Shown in pieces: positions 19,670 through 30,200 of a stretch of 64,000 nucleotides of DNA. The DNA comes from Acidiferrobacterales bacterium (GTDB taxonomy: Bacteria; Pseudomonadota; Gammaproteobacteria; Arenicellales; Poriferihabitantaceae). The notes below the pieces were generated by a model, which searched no databases, was not told the DNA's origin, and saw only the letters and a program-made list of their open reading frames with translations. The position numbers and the translations under genes were made by a program. How positions within the stretch are numbered: the first letter of the stretch is position 1; each line of letters begins with the position of its first letter. The stretch spans positions 1 through 64,000 of the forward strand of contig JAHQWE010000096.1 of the NCBI GenBank assembly GCA_019633985.1, given 5' to 3'.

Positions 19670-21067
19670 TTGAAGATGTACAGAAAAATAGTGATATTCG
19701 GGAGATTCTCGCGTGCAGCGAAAAAGCTGATGAAGTCGGGTGCTCGAATTTCCCTGTTTTCTTCCTGTTTGTTTTTTGCATTCGCTAGCGCCGCTATTGG
19801 GCAGAGCATCCCGGCAACAACGGTTCCAGCTACGACTATCGGAGCCACAGTAGCCAATATCATCGTTAGTACGCTGTTACAACCAGACTGCAGGATACCC
19901 GGGTTCACACCACAGAGTTGTCAGAACGTCATTCAGACCCAAGCACAGGTAGATGCGTTCGCGGGAGTGACTGCATACGATCGTAGTCTCATCATTAGTG
20001 GGCAAGGCAATCTCGACTTTTCTCCGTTTAATAGTCTCGTTGAGATTAGTGGTAGCCTTAGTTTTCTGTATGGTGCACAAAGTTCGGTTGTTGGTTTTAA
20101 CAACTTGGAACGAGTCGGGTTTGGTGTTGAATTCCTAAACAACAGTGGCTTGACATCGGTCAACGGATTTAATTCGTTAACGCATTTGGCTACCTTTGGC
20201 ACCAACGATCAGACAAATCGGAGTGCGACACTGACTTTTTTTCAGAATCCTAACCTGCTGCAGGTGAGCGGCTTCCAGAATCTGGGGTTTGCCAATAAGA
20301 TTAATTTTTCCGGAAACAATACACTCGAGACCATTCCAACGTTTAATGGGTTAGTGGATGTGGCTGAACTGGATTTCATCGATAATCCAGCTCTTGAGCA
20401 GATATCAGGATTCATCAACCTGGAAGAAATTGGGGGAACGGCATCCAGCGGTTTTACGGTGGAAAATAACGCACAGCTCTCTACAGTTAGCGGTTTTGGT
20501 GCCCTGACCAACGCTGCAAGTATTAACATCGATAATAACCAGCAGCTTGACACTATTTCTGGTTTTGGTTCGTTAGATATAGTGGATCGTTTTCTATGGA
20601 TTCGATTCCTACCCTCGTTGAGCGAGCTACCGAATTTCTCCAATCTTTCAAGGGTCGATTCACTCATTCTTCGTGGTCTGGGTTCTCTTTCTCAAATACC
20701 CGGCTTCCCAGATTTGGTGACGGCGCGTTCTATCAGATTGAATGCGCTGGGCCTGGCTCAAAATATAGCGGGATTCAATGGTTTGATCACTGTCAGGAGT
20801 TTGACGATTTCCGATAACCCTGTACTAACGACAATGGCGGGCTTCACAAATCTCGGTGAAGTGGGAGACGCCATTCCCGGAAGCCTGGACATTGTATCGA
20901 ATCCAATGCTTGAAAGTGCCTCTGGGTTTCCCAATCTGGCACCGGCGGGAGTTAACGGTACCGTGAATATTTACTACAACGATCTTCTCGATTGTCCCGG
21001 GTTATTTGGTGGTCTCGAGCCAATCGATTATTCAACCGGAAATGCGGTGAACTGCGAAACGGACTGA
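19670..21067 (+). CDS. secreted receptor L-domain / leucine-rich-repeat-like protein
   Basis: 465 aa; N-terminal hydrophobic segment 'SLFSSCLFFAFASAAIGQS'; repeats of the form 'IxxNxxLxxIxGFxxLxxV'. Confidence 0.8.
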   Translation: MKMYRKIVIFGRFSRAAKKLMKSGARISLFSSCLFFAFASAAIGQSIPATTVPATTIGATVANIIVSTLLQPDCRIPGFTPQSCQNVIQTQAQVDAFAGVTAYDRSLIISGQGNLDFSPFNSLVEISGSLSFLYGAQSSVVGFNNLERVGFGVEFLNNSGLTSVNGFNSLTHLATFGTNDQTNRSATLTFFQNPNLLQVSGFQNLGFANKINFSGNNTLETIPTFNGLVDVAELDFIDNPALEQISGFINLEEIGGTASSGFTVENNAQLSTVSGFGALTNAASINIDNNQQLDTISGFGSLDIVDRFLWIRFLPSLSELPNFSNLSRVDSLILRGLGSLSQIPGFPDLVTARSIRLNALGLAQNIAGFNGLITVRSLTISDNPVLTTMAGFTNLGEVGDAIPGSLDIVSNPMLESASGFPNLAPAGVNGTVNIYYNDLLDCPGLFGGLEPIDYSTGNAVNCETD

Positions 21068-21182
21068 TAAGAATTACAGTCACGAGCCAGCTTATCGATA
21101 ATTTTGCAATCGATTTACGCTTGCGGAGCGCACGAAAAGTGGCGTTGTATTCGTTGTTATTTAGACCCTCGTCGTCTGGGCT

Positions 21183-21932
21183 TCAAACAGCACCGGTGTC
21201 TTTGTTTTTGATATCTTTACCCGCCTCAGCTTTTTCATTTCGCCTCACTTCTGATAAAGCTGAAGCGACCAGACCTGCTGGAACCGCAACTATCCCAAGA
21301 CCAATCATCAGGATTGCGAAAGTAAATATTTTTCCCGCAATGGTAATTGGGTAGACATCTCCATAACCCACCGTACTCAAAGTTGAAACTGCCCACCAGA
21401 GACTATGGGGGATCGATTGAAAGTTTTCGGGCTGCGCCGTGTTTTCGAAATAATAAATGCCTGTTGCCGATAAAAACAGGAGAATAGCGGTTGCACCCAG
21501 AAACAGAACGACCTCTTCTTTGACGAGTATCACCGCCTTTCCGAACTTATCCATGGCATGGCTATATCGATTTAGTTTGAGAAGTCTGACAAGGCGAAAC
21601 AGCCTAAAAGCTCTGAGTCCCCGCAAATCGAAGCCCAGTGCCAGATAAAAAGGCAGAATCGCAATGAAGTCCACGATTCCATAAAAACTGAATATGTAGC
21701 GGCTCTTTTTTTCGCTAGCCGCCACTCTGAGTAGATATTCAATCGTAAAGACGATCGTAATGAAGACTTCTGTCAGTCTCAGAATTAACATGGTTTGTTT
21801 TGTTAATCCCGGGACGGTTTCTATCGATAAGGTGACGATTGAAATTAAAATCAAACTAATTATCGTATAGTCAAATAAGCGGCCGTCTCGAGAATCATGA
21901 TTCCTGATTGCGTCAAGTATTCTCATTGCCAT
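21183..21932 (-). CDS. voltage-gated K+ channel-like ion transport protein
   Basis: 249 aa; S4-like 'RGLRAFRLFRLVRLLKLNRY', selectivity filter 'LSTVGYGDVYP'. Confidence 0.92.
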   Translation of the reverse strand: MAMRILDAIRNHDSRDGRLFDYTIISLILISIVTLSIETVPGLTKQTMLILRLTEVFITIVFTIEYLLRVAASEKKSRYIFSFYGIVDFIAILPFYLALGFDLRGLRAFRLFRLVRLLKLNRYSHAMDKFGKAVILVKEEVVLFLGATAILLFLSATGIYYFENTAQPENFQSIPHSLWWAVSTLSTVGYGDVYPITIAGKIFTFAILMIGLGIVAVPAGLVASALSEVRRNEKAEAGKDIKNKDTGAV

Positions 21933-22057
21933 TTTGGGTGAGTGTGTAGTTAACGGTCCGTATATAGTAAATCCATACCGCTATGCCACCAACAAAATCT
22001 GAAGCCCGGCGGATGAATTCAACAGTCATCAGCGTTATGATCAGCGATATAACTATG

Positions 22058-23140
22058 ATGGAGGCAAAAACAGTGCTAAGAAAATTCCCGAACCAGTTTT
22101 CCAGCATGCTGGCAGTCATAACTTTCATTTTCTTCGTAGCTGTCGATCCTGCTATTTCACACACTAGCGTTGTCGTTGTTCCACTTGGTGATTCACCTGT
22201 GGAGGGATTAGCAAACATTGTGACGGTTGCAAAAGAAAATGGTGATTTCGAAGATCCCGCATCAGCGGTTGCTTCAATCAGCGACGCAACTGAAGACAAC
22301 CCTTATATGGTGTATGTTGCACCAGGCACCTACATTCTCGAGAGTCGAATAGAGTTATCGCCTTACGTACATTTGATCGGCAGTGGAAAGCATTTAACGA
22401 TACTTGATGGTAGTTTCGGCGAAGCCAATGGCGGTGCGGGGGCCGCAGTAATTTCCATCGTTGATCCAGAAGTTTTCGTTAGACACACAAGTATTCAGGG
22501 GATGAGGATCATCAACAGAGGCAATGGAAGCGGTGGCGTCGTGGTAGGTGTCTACTGTGATGAGTGTAATTCCAAAATCAAAGATGTCGATGTTGATGTA
22601 TTTGGAGGAACAACGAATCTTGGTATTGACGTGAGTGGACCGGGGGGTGTCCATTTAGAAGGGTCATCGGTCGAAGCGCTTGGTGGCGCTATCAGTATTG
22701 CCATACAAATCTTCTCGACGAACTCTTCCTTGCATGACGTGGTTGCGATTGCTGAAGATGCGACCAGCACTAATGTGGGAATTCAGGTTTCACAGGGTTC
22801 GATCGATACGCATAAAGTTTCAGCAAATGCCACAGGGGGTAGTTACGGTTATGGTATTCGGTTAATAGGTCTGGGGTCGGATCTTGATGATGTGGATGTG
22901 AATGGTTCTGGCAGCGATGAAGGATACGGAATCCATATTCTAGATATTGGCAGTTTTTTCACCTCTACTGTTCGTAACAGCAAAATGCAGGGGTCGGATG
23001 ATGGTTTTAACAACACAACTCGAGTGACAACCAATATCAGTCATTCGGTGGTACAAGACGGGGTTGGCGGTGCGGGTGCAAAAACTTGTGTCGCAGTAAG
23101 CAATGGTGCGGGGAGCGCGCTGAGCACTAGCTGCTTATGA
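22058..23140 (+). CDS. secreted parallel beta-helix (pectin lyase fold-like) protein
   Basis: 'PYMVYVAPGTYILESRIELSPYVHLIGSGKHLTILDG' and repeated short beta-strand/Gly-Asn/Asp turns; start uncertain (track start 21983). Confidence 0.7.
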   Translation: MEAKTVLRKFPNQFSSMLAVITFIFFVAVDPAISHTSVVVVPLGDSPVEGLANIVTVAKENGDFEDPASAVASISDATEDNPYMVYVAPGTYILESRIELSPYVHLIGSGKHLTILDGSFGEANGGAGAAVISIVDPEVFVRHTSIQGMRIINRGNGSGGVVVGVYCDECNSKIKDVDVDVFGGTTNLGIDVSGPGGVHLEGSSVEALGGAISIAIQIFSTNSSLHDVVAIAEDATSTNVGIQVSQGSIDTHKVSANATGGSYGYGIRLIGLGSDLDDVDVNGSGSDEGYGIHILDIGSFFTSTVRNSKMQGSDDGFNNTTRVTTNISHSVVQDGVGGAGAKTCVAVSNGAGSALSTSCL

Positions 23141-23364
23141 AAAGCTCTGGCAGTTGGTGAGTCTCGCCCTGTTTTAGCGGTTGTCGCGGCGTTTAGAGAT
23201 TTCAAAAAAGAAGCTCAAAACAGGTCCGCTTAATTATTCACAGGGTTTATCGAATCGCTGCGCTGGGGTTGGTTGTCATTCGACTTTAATCGCCACCGGC
23301 CTTCGCAATTTCAAAAGAACGAAATTGGGAAAATAATATCCACAGACGTCGAGGTATGGGCACG

Positions 23365-23820
23365 CTAGTGTCTTGGTAGATCATCTTGCAACAAAGATAA
23401 ATCCATAAAGCTTTGATCACTGTGGACATGCATTCTCGGGCTCCAAGTGGCACTGGTTGCGATCACTGGATCATCAAACAATGAGGGGAATGTTCCGCAC
23501 AATTCCACGTCCCGGTCAGCCTTTTTAGCCGTCACGGAATTAAAAACTTTGCTGCCACAGCGTTCGCAAAAAAAGCGCTTCAGGTTATTGATGTTGGGGT
23601 CTGCCCGCGTATACCACCTCAATAATTGCTTACCTTCAATAATCTGAAAGTATTGTTTCTTTACGTAGATATATTGATAGAGGGGCGCTGCATTGGCCTG
23701 GCGGCAGTCTTTGCAATGGCAGTATCCAGCCCAATGGGGTTTGGTTCCCGCCGCGATTGAAAAACGGACAGAACCGCAGTAGCAGCGACCGTAAATATCC
23801 TTTTGCTTCGCGTTTTCCAT
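23365..23820 (-). CDS. GFA (glutathione-dependent formaldehyde-activating enzyme-like) family protein
   Basis: 151 aa; 'YGRCYCGSVRFSI', 'WAGYCHCKDCRQANAAP', 'RFFCERCGSKVF' zinc-binding cysteines. Confidence 0.9.
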   Translation of the reverse strand: MENAKQKDIYGRCYCGSVRFSIAAGTKPHWAGYCHCKDCRQANAAPLYQYIYVKKQYFQIIEGKQLLRWYTRADPNINNLKRFFCERCGSKVFNSVTAKKADRDVELCGTFPSLFDDPVIATSATWSPRMHVHSDQSFMDLSLLQDDLPRH

Positions 23821-23877
23821 AAGCAGAAGTTTGAATTATTAAGGTGGCGTCTTAGAGCGCTGCTGAAGACAACATGA

Positions 23878-24669
23878 CTACCAGCTATTCCGCAACTCCC
23901 GCAATTTCAGAAACACTTCCTTCGCATCCGGGTCGGAACTCAAATCTGGAAATTGCAGCCGTAGCTGTTCGATGACTTCGGGGTTTTCTAAACGGAAGAA
24001 CGTATTGATTTCTTTTTCCTGCCCAATAGTGGTGGTCATAGCGTTTGTCGGGTCCACATTCGGGTTTTGTTCGAGTAACTGCATCGCTTTTTCGTTGCCA
24101 GGTTCTCGATCCATGGTAAATCGCAGATTATTTTCTAGGTAATCGTGACCGGGGTAGAGAATTGTGCGGTCGTCCAGTAGTGCGAGCTGTTGAACGAAAG
24201 TTTGATAAAGATCATTGGGATGTCCGCCATTATGGCAGTTTCCTGCGCCGGCATTAAACAGAGTGTCTCCACAAAAGAGGGAAGGATTGTCAGTTTTTGA
24301 TAACAAGCAAACGTGGCTCATGGTGTGGCCCGGTGTATCCAGAACTTCAAGGTCAACGCTGTTCCCAACCTTCACAACGTCTCCGGCTCCAAGACCTATA
24401 TCCATCCCAGGGATCTTGTTGCTCGCACCGGCGTGGGCTAACAGACTGGCGCCGGTTGCTTCGATCACTTTGCTGTTACCGCCGATATGATCGCCGTGGT
24501 GATGGGTGTTGAGCACCTGGGTGATTTTCCAGCCCGCACTCTTTGCATGATGCAAACATTTCTCGTAGTCGAGCGGATCGATTGCCAGTGCTTCGCCCGT
24601 CTCTGGGCAGGCAACTAGATAATTAAAATTGCGGTAAGCGTTTCCTGTCCAGATTTGTTTGACGATCAT
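23878..24669 (-). CDS. gloB: hydroxyacylglutathione hydrolase (glyoxalase II)
   Basis: 263 aa; 'LNTHHHGDHIGGN', 'TPGHTMSHVCLL', 'FCGDTLFNAGAGNCHNG'. Confidence 0.93.
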   Translation of the reverse strand: MIVKQIWTGNAYRNFNYLVACPETGEALAIDPLDYEKCLHHAKSAGWKITQVLNTHHHGDHIGGNSKVIEATGASLLAHAGASNKIPGMDIGLGAGDVVKVGNSVDLEVLDTPGHTMSHVCLLSKTDNPSLFCGDTLFNAGAGNCHNGGHPNDLYQTFVQQLALLDDRTILYPGHDYLENNLRFTMDREPGNEKAMQLLEQNPNVDPTNAMTTTIGQEKEINTFFRLENPEVIEQLRLQFPDLSSDPDAKEVFLKLRELRNSW

Positions 24670-24730
24670 AGTGTTGATATCAGAGAAATGTAAAAACGAT
24701 TTTAGCGTAACAGTGTGTTATTTCCCGAAT

Positions 24731-25354
24731 TTATTCCGCATCAGGGACACACCATTCATTCAGGTTGATGCCAACCAGCTCCAATTTCCGGTCGTGTCCA
24801 TAGCTAAATTTAAGGGGTCGTAACCAATCGATCTTTTGAACTAACTGAGGGTGATTGATTCGGTGAATGGGCGCTTCCATATCCCAACCTGTGGCGAGAC
24901 TAAGCGCTGCTCGAATCACTCCCTTATGAGTCACTGCGACTGAGGTAGTCGCATTTAATGCTTCCAACCAGGTCTGGAGACGAATTCGCACTTCTGCCGG
25001 CGTTTCTCCTCGGGGAGGACGAAAATCCAGGCCCGTGCTTGGATTAAGTTGTCGATGTGCTATTTGATATTCAATTTCTGGAAGCGTCAGACCCTCAAAT
25101 TCTCCCCAATTCATTTCTGCGAGCGCATCGGCTATCTTGCAATCATCAATGCCGAGAGCATTCGCGGTTTGACGACACCGCAATAGCGGGCTAGAGAACC
25201 ACTGATAGGTTTGCCATTGCGGCGGCAGGGTGATTTGTTGCAGTCTCGAGAGACTGCTTGCGGAAAGCGTAGTATCCGTCTTGCCCTGAATGCGGCGAGC
25301 GGTGTTCCAATCGGTGGGAAAATGCCGGAGCAGAATGAGCTCGGCCATGGGCAT
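24731..25354 (-). CDS. histidine phosphatase family protein
   Basis: 207 aa; 'LILLRHFPTDWNTARRIQGKTDTTLS', 'SSPLLRCRQTANAL', 'VAVTHKGVIRAAL'. Confidence 0.87.
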   Translation of the reverse strand: MPMAELILLRHFPTDWNTARRIQGKTDTTLSASSLSRLQQITLPPQWQTYQWFSSPLLRCRQTANALGIDDCKIADALAEMNWGEFEGLTLPEIEYQIAHRQLNPSTGLDFRPPRGETPAEVRIRLQTWLEALNATTSVAVTHKGVIRAALSLATGWDMEAPIHRINHPQLVQKIDWLRPLKFSYGHDRKLELVGINLNEWCVPDAE

Positions 25355-26245
25355 TCAGTCTTTGCGCAGAAACTGGCTGACCCAGCCAAGGACTTCCGCA
25401 GATTCGGACTCATTCCCTTCGAGCAACTCCAGTGTTTCCTGATATTTGCTCTCACCGATCAGCTCCCTTCGCGCTTGAGCGCGGTAGGCGCAATATTCTT
25501 TGCTAAATTCCGGATGTCCCTGTATTCCCAACATTAGATCGTTGTCGCTGATCATGCTGTAGGGGCAAAAATCATTGCTGGCAAGGGTGAAAAAGCCTTC
25601 CGGTAAATCCACGACCTGATCCTGATGGATCACGACTAGATGGAAATCCTCGTTTTCGGTTTCCAGCCAATCAGGGTTTGCAGTGATATCTGCTCGATGA
25701 ATGCCAAAGCCCCAGCCATTATCCGAGCGTTCGGTTTTGCCGCCGAGGGAGTGGGCGATCAGTTGATGGCCAAAGCAGATGCCTGCCATTTTTACTCGTG
25801 CTCGATAACAGCTCCTGATAAATTCCATGAGCGGTGGTATCCAGGGCAAGTCTTCAAACACACTGGCTGCCGAGCCGGTAATTATGTATCCGTCATGATC
25901 TTGCGGTTGATCCGGCAACACGCCCTCGTAGGCGGCGTATGCAGTGAGTGTCATCGAACTATCAACCGCGCTAATACCGCGTTGGAACATGCCAAGATAG
26001 TTGCCAAAACGCTCACGCCCGTCCTCCGGGACATCGTCACACAGAAGAAGGCCGATGCTTTTTTTTGACAGTTTTTCTAAAGAAGGCGTCACGGAACAAG
26101 TTGCTGCGAAAGTCACGCCCTTTATATGTGAATGAATCCATAACTTCAACAAGATCTGCGCGTTTTTGTCGGCGGCTTGGATTTGTTGATTTCCCACTCG
26201 GTATCGGTGATTTGACTTGTTTAAACAGGGTTCGAGAGATACCAT
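25355..26245 (-). CDS. class I glutamine amidotransferase-like protein
   Basis: 'YIITGSAASVFEDLPWIPPLMEFI', nucleophile 'GICFGHQLIAHSLGG', 'GIQGHPEF'; N-terminal start uncertain. Confidence 0.88.
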   Translation of the reverse strand: MVSLEPCLNKSNHRYRVGNQQIQAADKNAQILLKLWIHSHIKGVTFAATCSVTPSLEKLSKKSIGLLLCDDVPEDGRERFGNYLGMFQRGISAVDSSMTLTAYAAYEGVLPDQPQDHDGYIITGSAASVFEDLPWIPPLMEFIRSCYRARVKMAGICFGHQLIAHSLGGKTERSDNGWGFGIHRADITANPDWLETENEDFHLVVIHQDQVVDLPEGFFTLASNDFCPYSMISDNDLMLGIQGHPEFSKEYCAYRAQARRELIGESKYQETLELLEGNESESAEVLGWVSQFLRKD

Positions 26246-26285
26246 CGACCTCTTGATAAAACCCTCTCAATTGCAGGTATCACCC

Positions 26286-27161
26286 ATGATTAAAGGCAGT
26301 CTGGTTGCGCTGGTCACCCCGATGTTTGAAGACGGAAGCGTGGATTATGATGGGCTTGAAAAACTGGTTGATTTCCATGTTGAAGCGAAAACCGACGCCA
26401 TCATTTCGGTGGGTACTTCCGGAGAATCTGCAACTCTGGATATTCCGGAACAGATTGACGTGATTCGTAAAACAAAGGAGTTTGCTGCGGGAAGGATTCC
26501 TATCATTGCCGGTACTGGCGGTAATTCCACCAGTGAAGCCATGGAGTTGACGGAGAAAGCTGCGACCCTGGGTGTCGATGCCTGTTTGCTTGTGGTGCCT
26601 TACTACAATAAACCCACTCAGGAAGGTCTTTATCAGCACTTTCGCTATATCGCGGAGCGGGTGAATGTACCGCAGATCCTCTACAACGTACCGGGTAGAA
26701 CCTCACTGGATATGCATAACGATACCGTTGTTCGCCTATCAGAGGTCGACAATATTATTGGCATTAAGGACGCTACCGCTGATGTCCCCAGAGTGGAAGA
26801 CTTTCTTGCTCGTTGCGGCAATGATTTTGTCCTCTATTCAGGTGACGATGCGACCACGCTGGAATTCATCAAAGCTGGCGGTCATGGCTGTATTTCGGTA
26901 ACAGCAAACGTAGCGCCTGCGAAGATGCACCAAATGTGCATGGCGGCGCTCGAGGGGGATCTCGCGCTGGCCGAAAAACTCAATGATCAGTTGGACGGAC
27001 TGCATAAAGAATTGTTTGTAGAATCAAACCCAATTCCGGCGAAGTGGGCGGTGGCAAAACTGGGTCTCATTCCAGATGGCATTCGATTACCCCTGACCCG
27101 ATTCTCGGAGTCCTATCACGCCCAACTTGAAAAGGCGATGCAACGGGCGGGCGTTCTGTAA
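26286..27161 (+). CDS. dapA: 4-hydroxy-tetrahydrodipicolinate synthase
   Basis: 'MIKGSLVALVTPMFEDGSVDYDGLEKLVDFHVE', 'VGTSGESATL', 'YYNKPTQEGLYQHF', 'YNVPGRT', 'GIKDATADV'; start moved from 26217 to the ATG at 26286. Confidence 0.97.
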   Translation: MIKGSLVALVTPMFEDGSVDYDGLEKLVDFHVEAKTDAIISVGTSGESATLDIPEQIDVIRKTKEFAAGRIPIIAGTGGNSTSEAMELTEKAATLGVDACLLVVPYYNKPTQEGLYQHFRYIAERVNVPQILYNVPGRTSLDMHNDTVVRLSEVDNIIGIKDATADVPRVEDFLARCGNDFVLYSGDDATTLEFIKAGGHGCISVTANVAPAKMHQMCMAALEGDLALAEKLNDQLDGLHKELFVESNPIPAKWAVAKLGLIPDGIRLPLTRFSESYHAQLEKAMQRAGVL

Positions 27162-27280
27162 ACGCGATCATTCTGAGAATTCGAAATGCGCTTCCCCATG
27201 AAGCCGCTTTCCTCACCAAATTCAAAAACTCAACCACGGGCAAACGCATTTGCCAGTGCAACGTGTAAGTTCAAGCACCA

Positions 27281-30200
27281 ATGACGATGCTGCAAATCCC
27301 CGGCGCGATCGCGCTGTCTGATTTTCGTAAAAAAAAGATTGTTCACCAGCTTGCCGCTGCCCTGCCAGGGTGTATTGGCGTTGAAGCGCATTTCTTACAT
27401 TTTGTGGACGTAAGCGAACAGCAGCCGCTGACTCCATCACAAATTCAAACCCTTGAGAAACTGCTCGACTATGGCCAAGGAGTAGGGCGACCAACTGATC
27501 AGAAGGGCGCGCTGAGTATCGGGAGAGTGAGCGTTCCACGAATAGGAACGATTTCGCCTTGGGCTACCAAGGCAACGGACATCGCCTGGCATTGTGGTCT
27601 CAATACCATTAAACGTGTTGAGCGTGGGATTCAGTGGGCCCTGATTTTCGATCAATCAGAAATTGATGAAAGCGCGATGAATGCGGTGTTGTCGGGTTCA
27701 ATTTACGACCCGATGGTTGAGAGCTGCCTGTTGCATGCCGATGAAGCGGAGGTATTGTTCTCTACAGCATCGCCAGCACCACTCTGTATCATTGATATTC
27801 TAGGTGGTGGCATGTTGGCGTTGGAGGCGGCAAATACCGAATTCGGTTTTGCCCTCAGCGACCCTGAGAAAGCGTACCTCCTAGAGCAGTACACCCTACT
27901 CGGCAGAAACCCGACCGATGTGGAGCTGATGATGTTTGCGCAAGTGAATTCTGAGCACTGTCGGCACAAGATTTTTAACGCTGACTGGACCGTGGATGGC
28001 GAAGCCAAGGCCAAATCGTTGTTTGGCATGATTCGCACCACGCATCAAAAAAATAGTGAAGGTACTCTCGTTGCCTACAATGACAACGCGGCAATCTTAC
28101 AGGGATCGGCGGCAAGCAAACTGTTGGTAGATCATACCGATGGCCAGTTCCGCTATGTGGAGGAGCCGGCACATATTGCGATCAAGGTTGAGACGCACAA
28201 TCATCCAACTGCTATTTCTCCTTTTCCGGGGGCCTCGACGGGTTCTGGAGGTGAAATTCGAGATGAGGGGGCGACGGGACGTGGTGGTAAGCCCAAGGCA
28301 GGCTTGGCTGGATTTACTGTTTCGCATTTGAGGCTGCCCGACCTGCCAAGACCCTGGGAGTCCGAAGCCAAAACGCCTGGTCGGATTGCCAGCCCGCTGC
28401 AGATCATGCTTGAAGGGCCCATTGGTGCAGCGGCTTTCAACAATGAATTTGGTCGTCCCAACATCGCGGGGTATTTCAGAACCTTCGAAATGGCCAGTGA
28501 GACGCCGGAAAAACGATATGGCTATCACAAGCCGATTATGCTTGCGGGTGGCCTGGGAAATGTTCGACCTTCTCATGTAAACAAAAATGCGATTACCAGT
28601 GGAGCACCAATTGTGGTGTTGGGGGGCCCCACTATGTTGATCGGTTTGGGCGGCGGTGCTGCTTCTAGCGTCGCATCAGGGAGCAGTAGTGAAAGCCTGG
28701 ATTTCGCCTCAGTCCAGCGAGGTAACCCTGAAATGCAGCGACGCTGTCAGGAAGTGATCGATAGCTGCGTGGCGCTAGGAGACAAAAATCCTATCATGTC
28801 GATTCACGATGTTGGCGCGGGTGGTATCTGTAATGCCCTACCCGAGTTGGTTCACGATGCTGGTAAAGGAGGTGCATTTGAATTGCGCAGTGTACTGAAC
28901 GATGAGCCAGGTATGTCACCGATGCAGATTTGGTGCAACGAATCTCAGGAACGATATGTGATGGCGATTCATCCTGATCAGTTTGATACGTTCAAAGCTA
29001 TTTGCGCGCGCGAGCGCTGTTTATTTGCGGAAGTGGGGCATGCAACGGATACGCAGGAATTAAAGCTGACTGATGCGCATTTTGGAAATCGTGACGGCGC
29101 GGTGGATCCGATCGATCTATCGATGGATTTGTTGTTTGGATTGCCACCCAAGATGCAGCGAAATGTGGAGTCCGCTGCGATCACCCTCACAGATTTTTCC
29201 CGCTCTGATGTGGATCCCTCTGAAGCCATCGAACGGGTATTGTCCTTCCCAGCGGTAGCGGATAAAACCTTTTTGGTGACCATTGGTGATCGCAGTGTCA
29301 CTGGGCTGATTGCCAGAGACCAGATGGTAGGTCCCTGGCAGGTACCTGTTGCGGATGTGGCAGTGACCAATAGCGGTTATCAGGGCTTTGCGGGTGAAGC
29401 CATGTCATTGGGCGAGCGTACCCCCACGGCTTTACTGAACGGCCCGGCTAGCGGTCGTATGGCGATTGGTGAAGCGCTCACTAATATAGCGGCGGCAAAG
29501 ATCACCGACCTCTCTGCAGTGCGTCTTTCAGCGAACTGGATGGTTGCGGCAGGGGAGTCGGGCCACGATGCTTCTCTATATCGTACCGTAGAGGCTGTGG
29601 CGATGGATCTCTGTCCAGCACTTGGTGTTGCGATTCCAGTTGGTAAGGATTCCATGTCAATGTCGACCCGATGGTCAGACGAAAAAGGCAATCTTAATAG
29701 CGTGGTTTCTCCTTTATCTCTTGTCGTGACGGCGTTTGCTCCAGTTTCCGACACCCGGCTTACCTGTACACCGCAGATTTGTTCGAACAGTGGGGAGACG
29801 GAACTATGGTGTATTGATCTTGGTGAAGGTAAAAATCGTTTAGGCGGCTCAGTGCTTTGCCAGGTGTATGATTCAATGGGAACCGAGCCACCAGATGTTA
29901 ACGCCGGGCTGCTAAAAGGTTTTATGACGGCGATGGCTAAGATGCTGGATCAAAATCTGTTGCTCGCCTATCACGATCGGTCGGATGGAGGATGGGCAGC
30001 GACGTTGTGTGAAATGGCGTTCGCAGGGCGGGTTGGTTTGGACGTAGACTTATCGAAACTGGGTACTGACGCGCTTTCAACCCTGTTTAGTGAGGAATTG
30101 GGTGCGGTGATACAGGTGCGCCAAGCAGATCATGAAAAGATTTACAGCATCTTCTCTGCCGCTGGGTTGGGAATGGTGGTGCACCCGGTAGGCACGCCAG

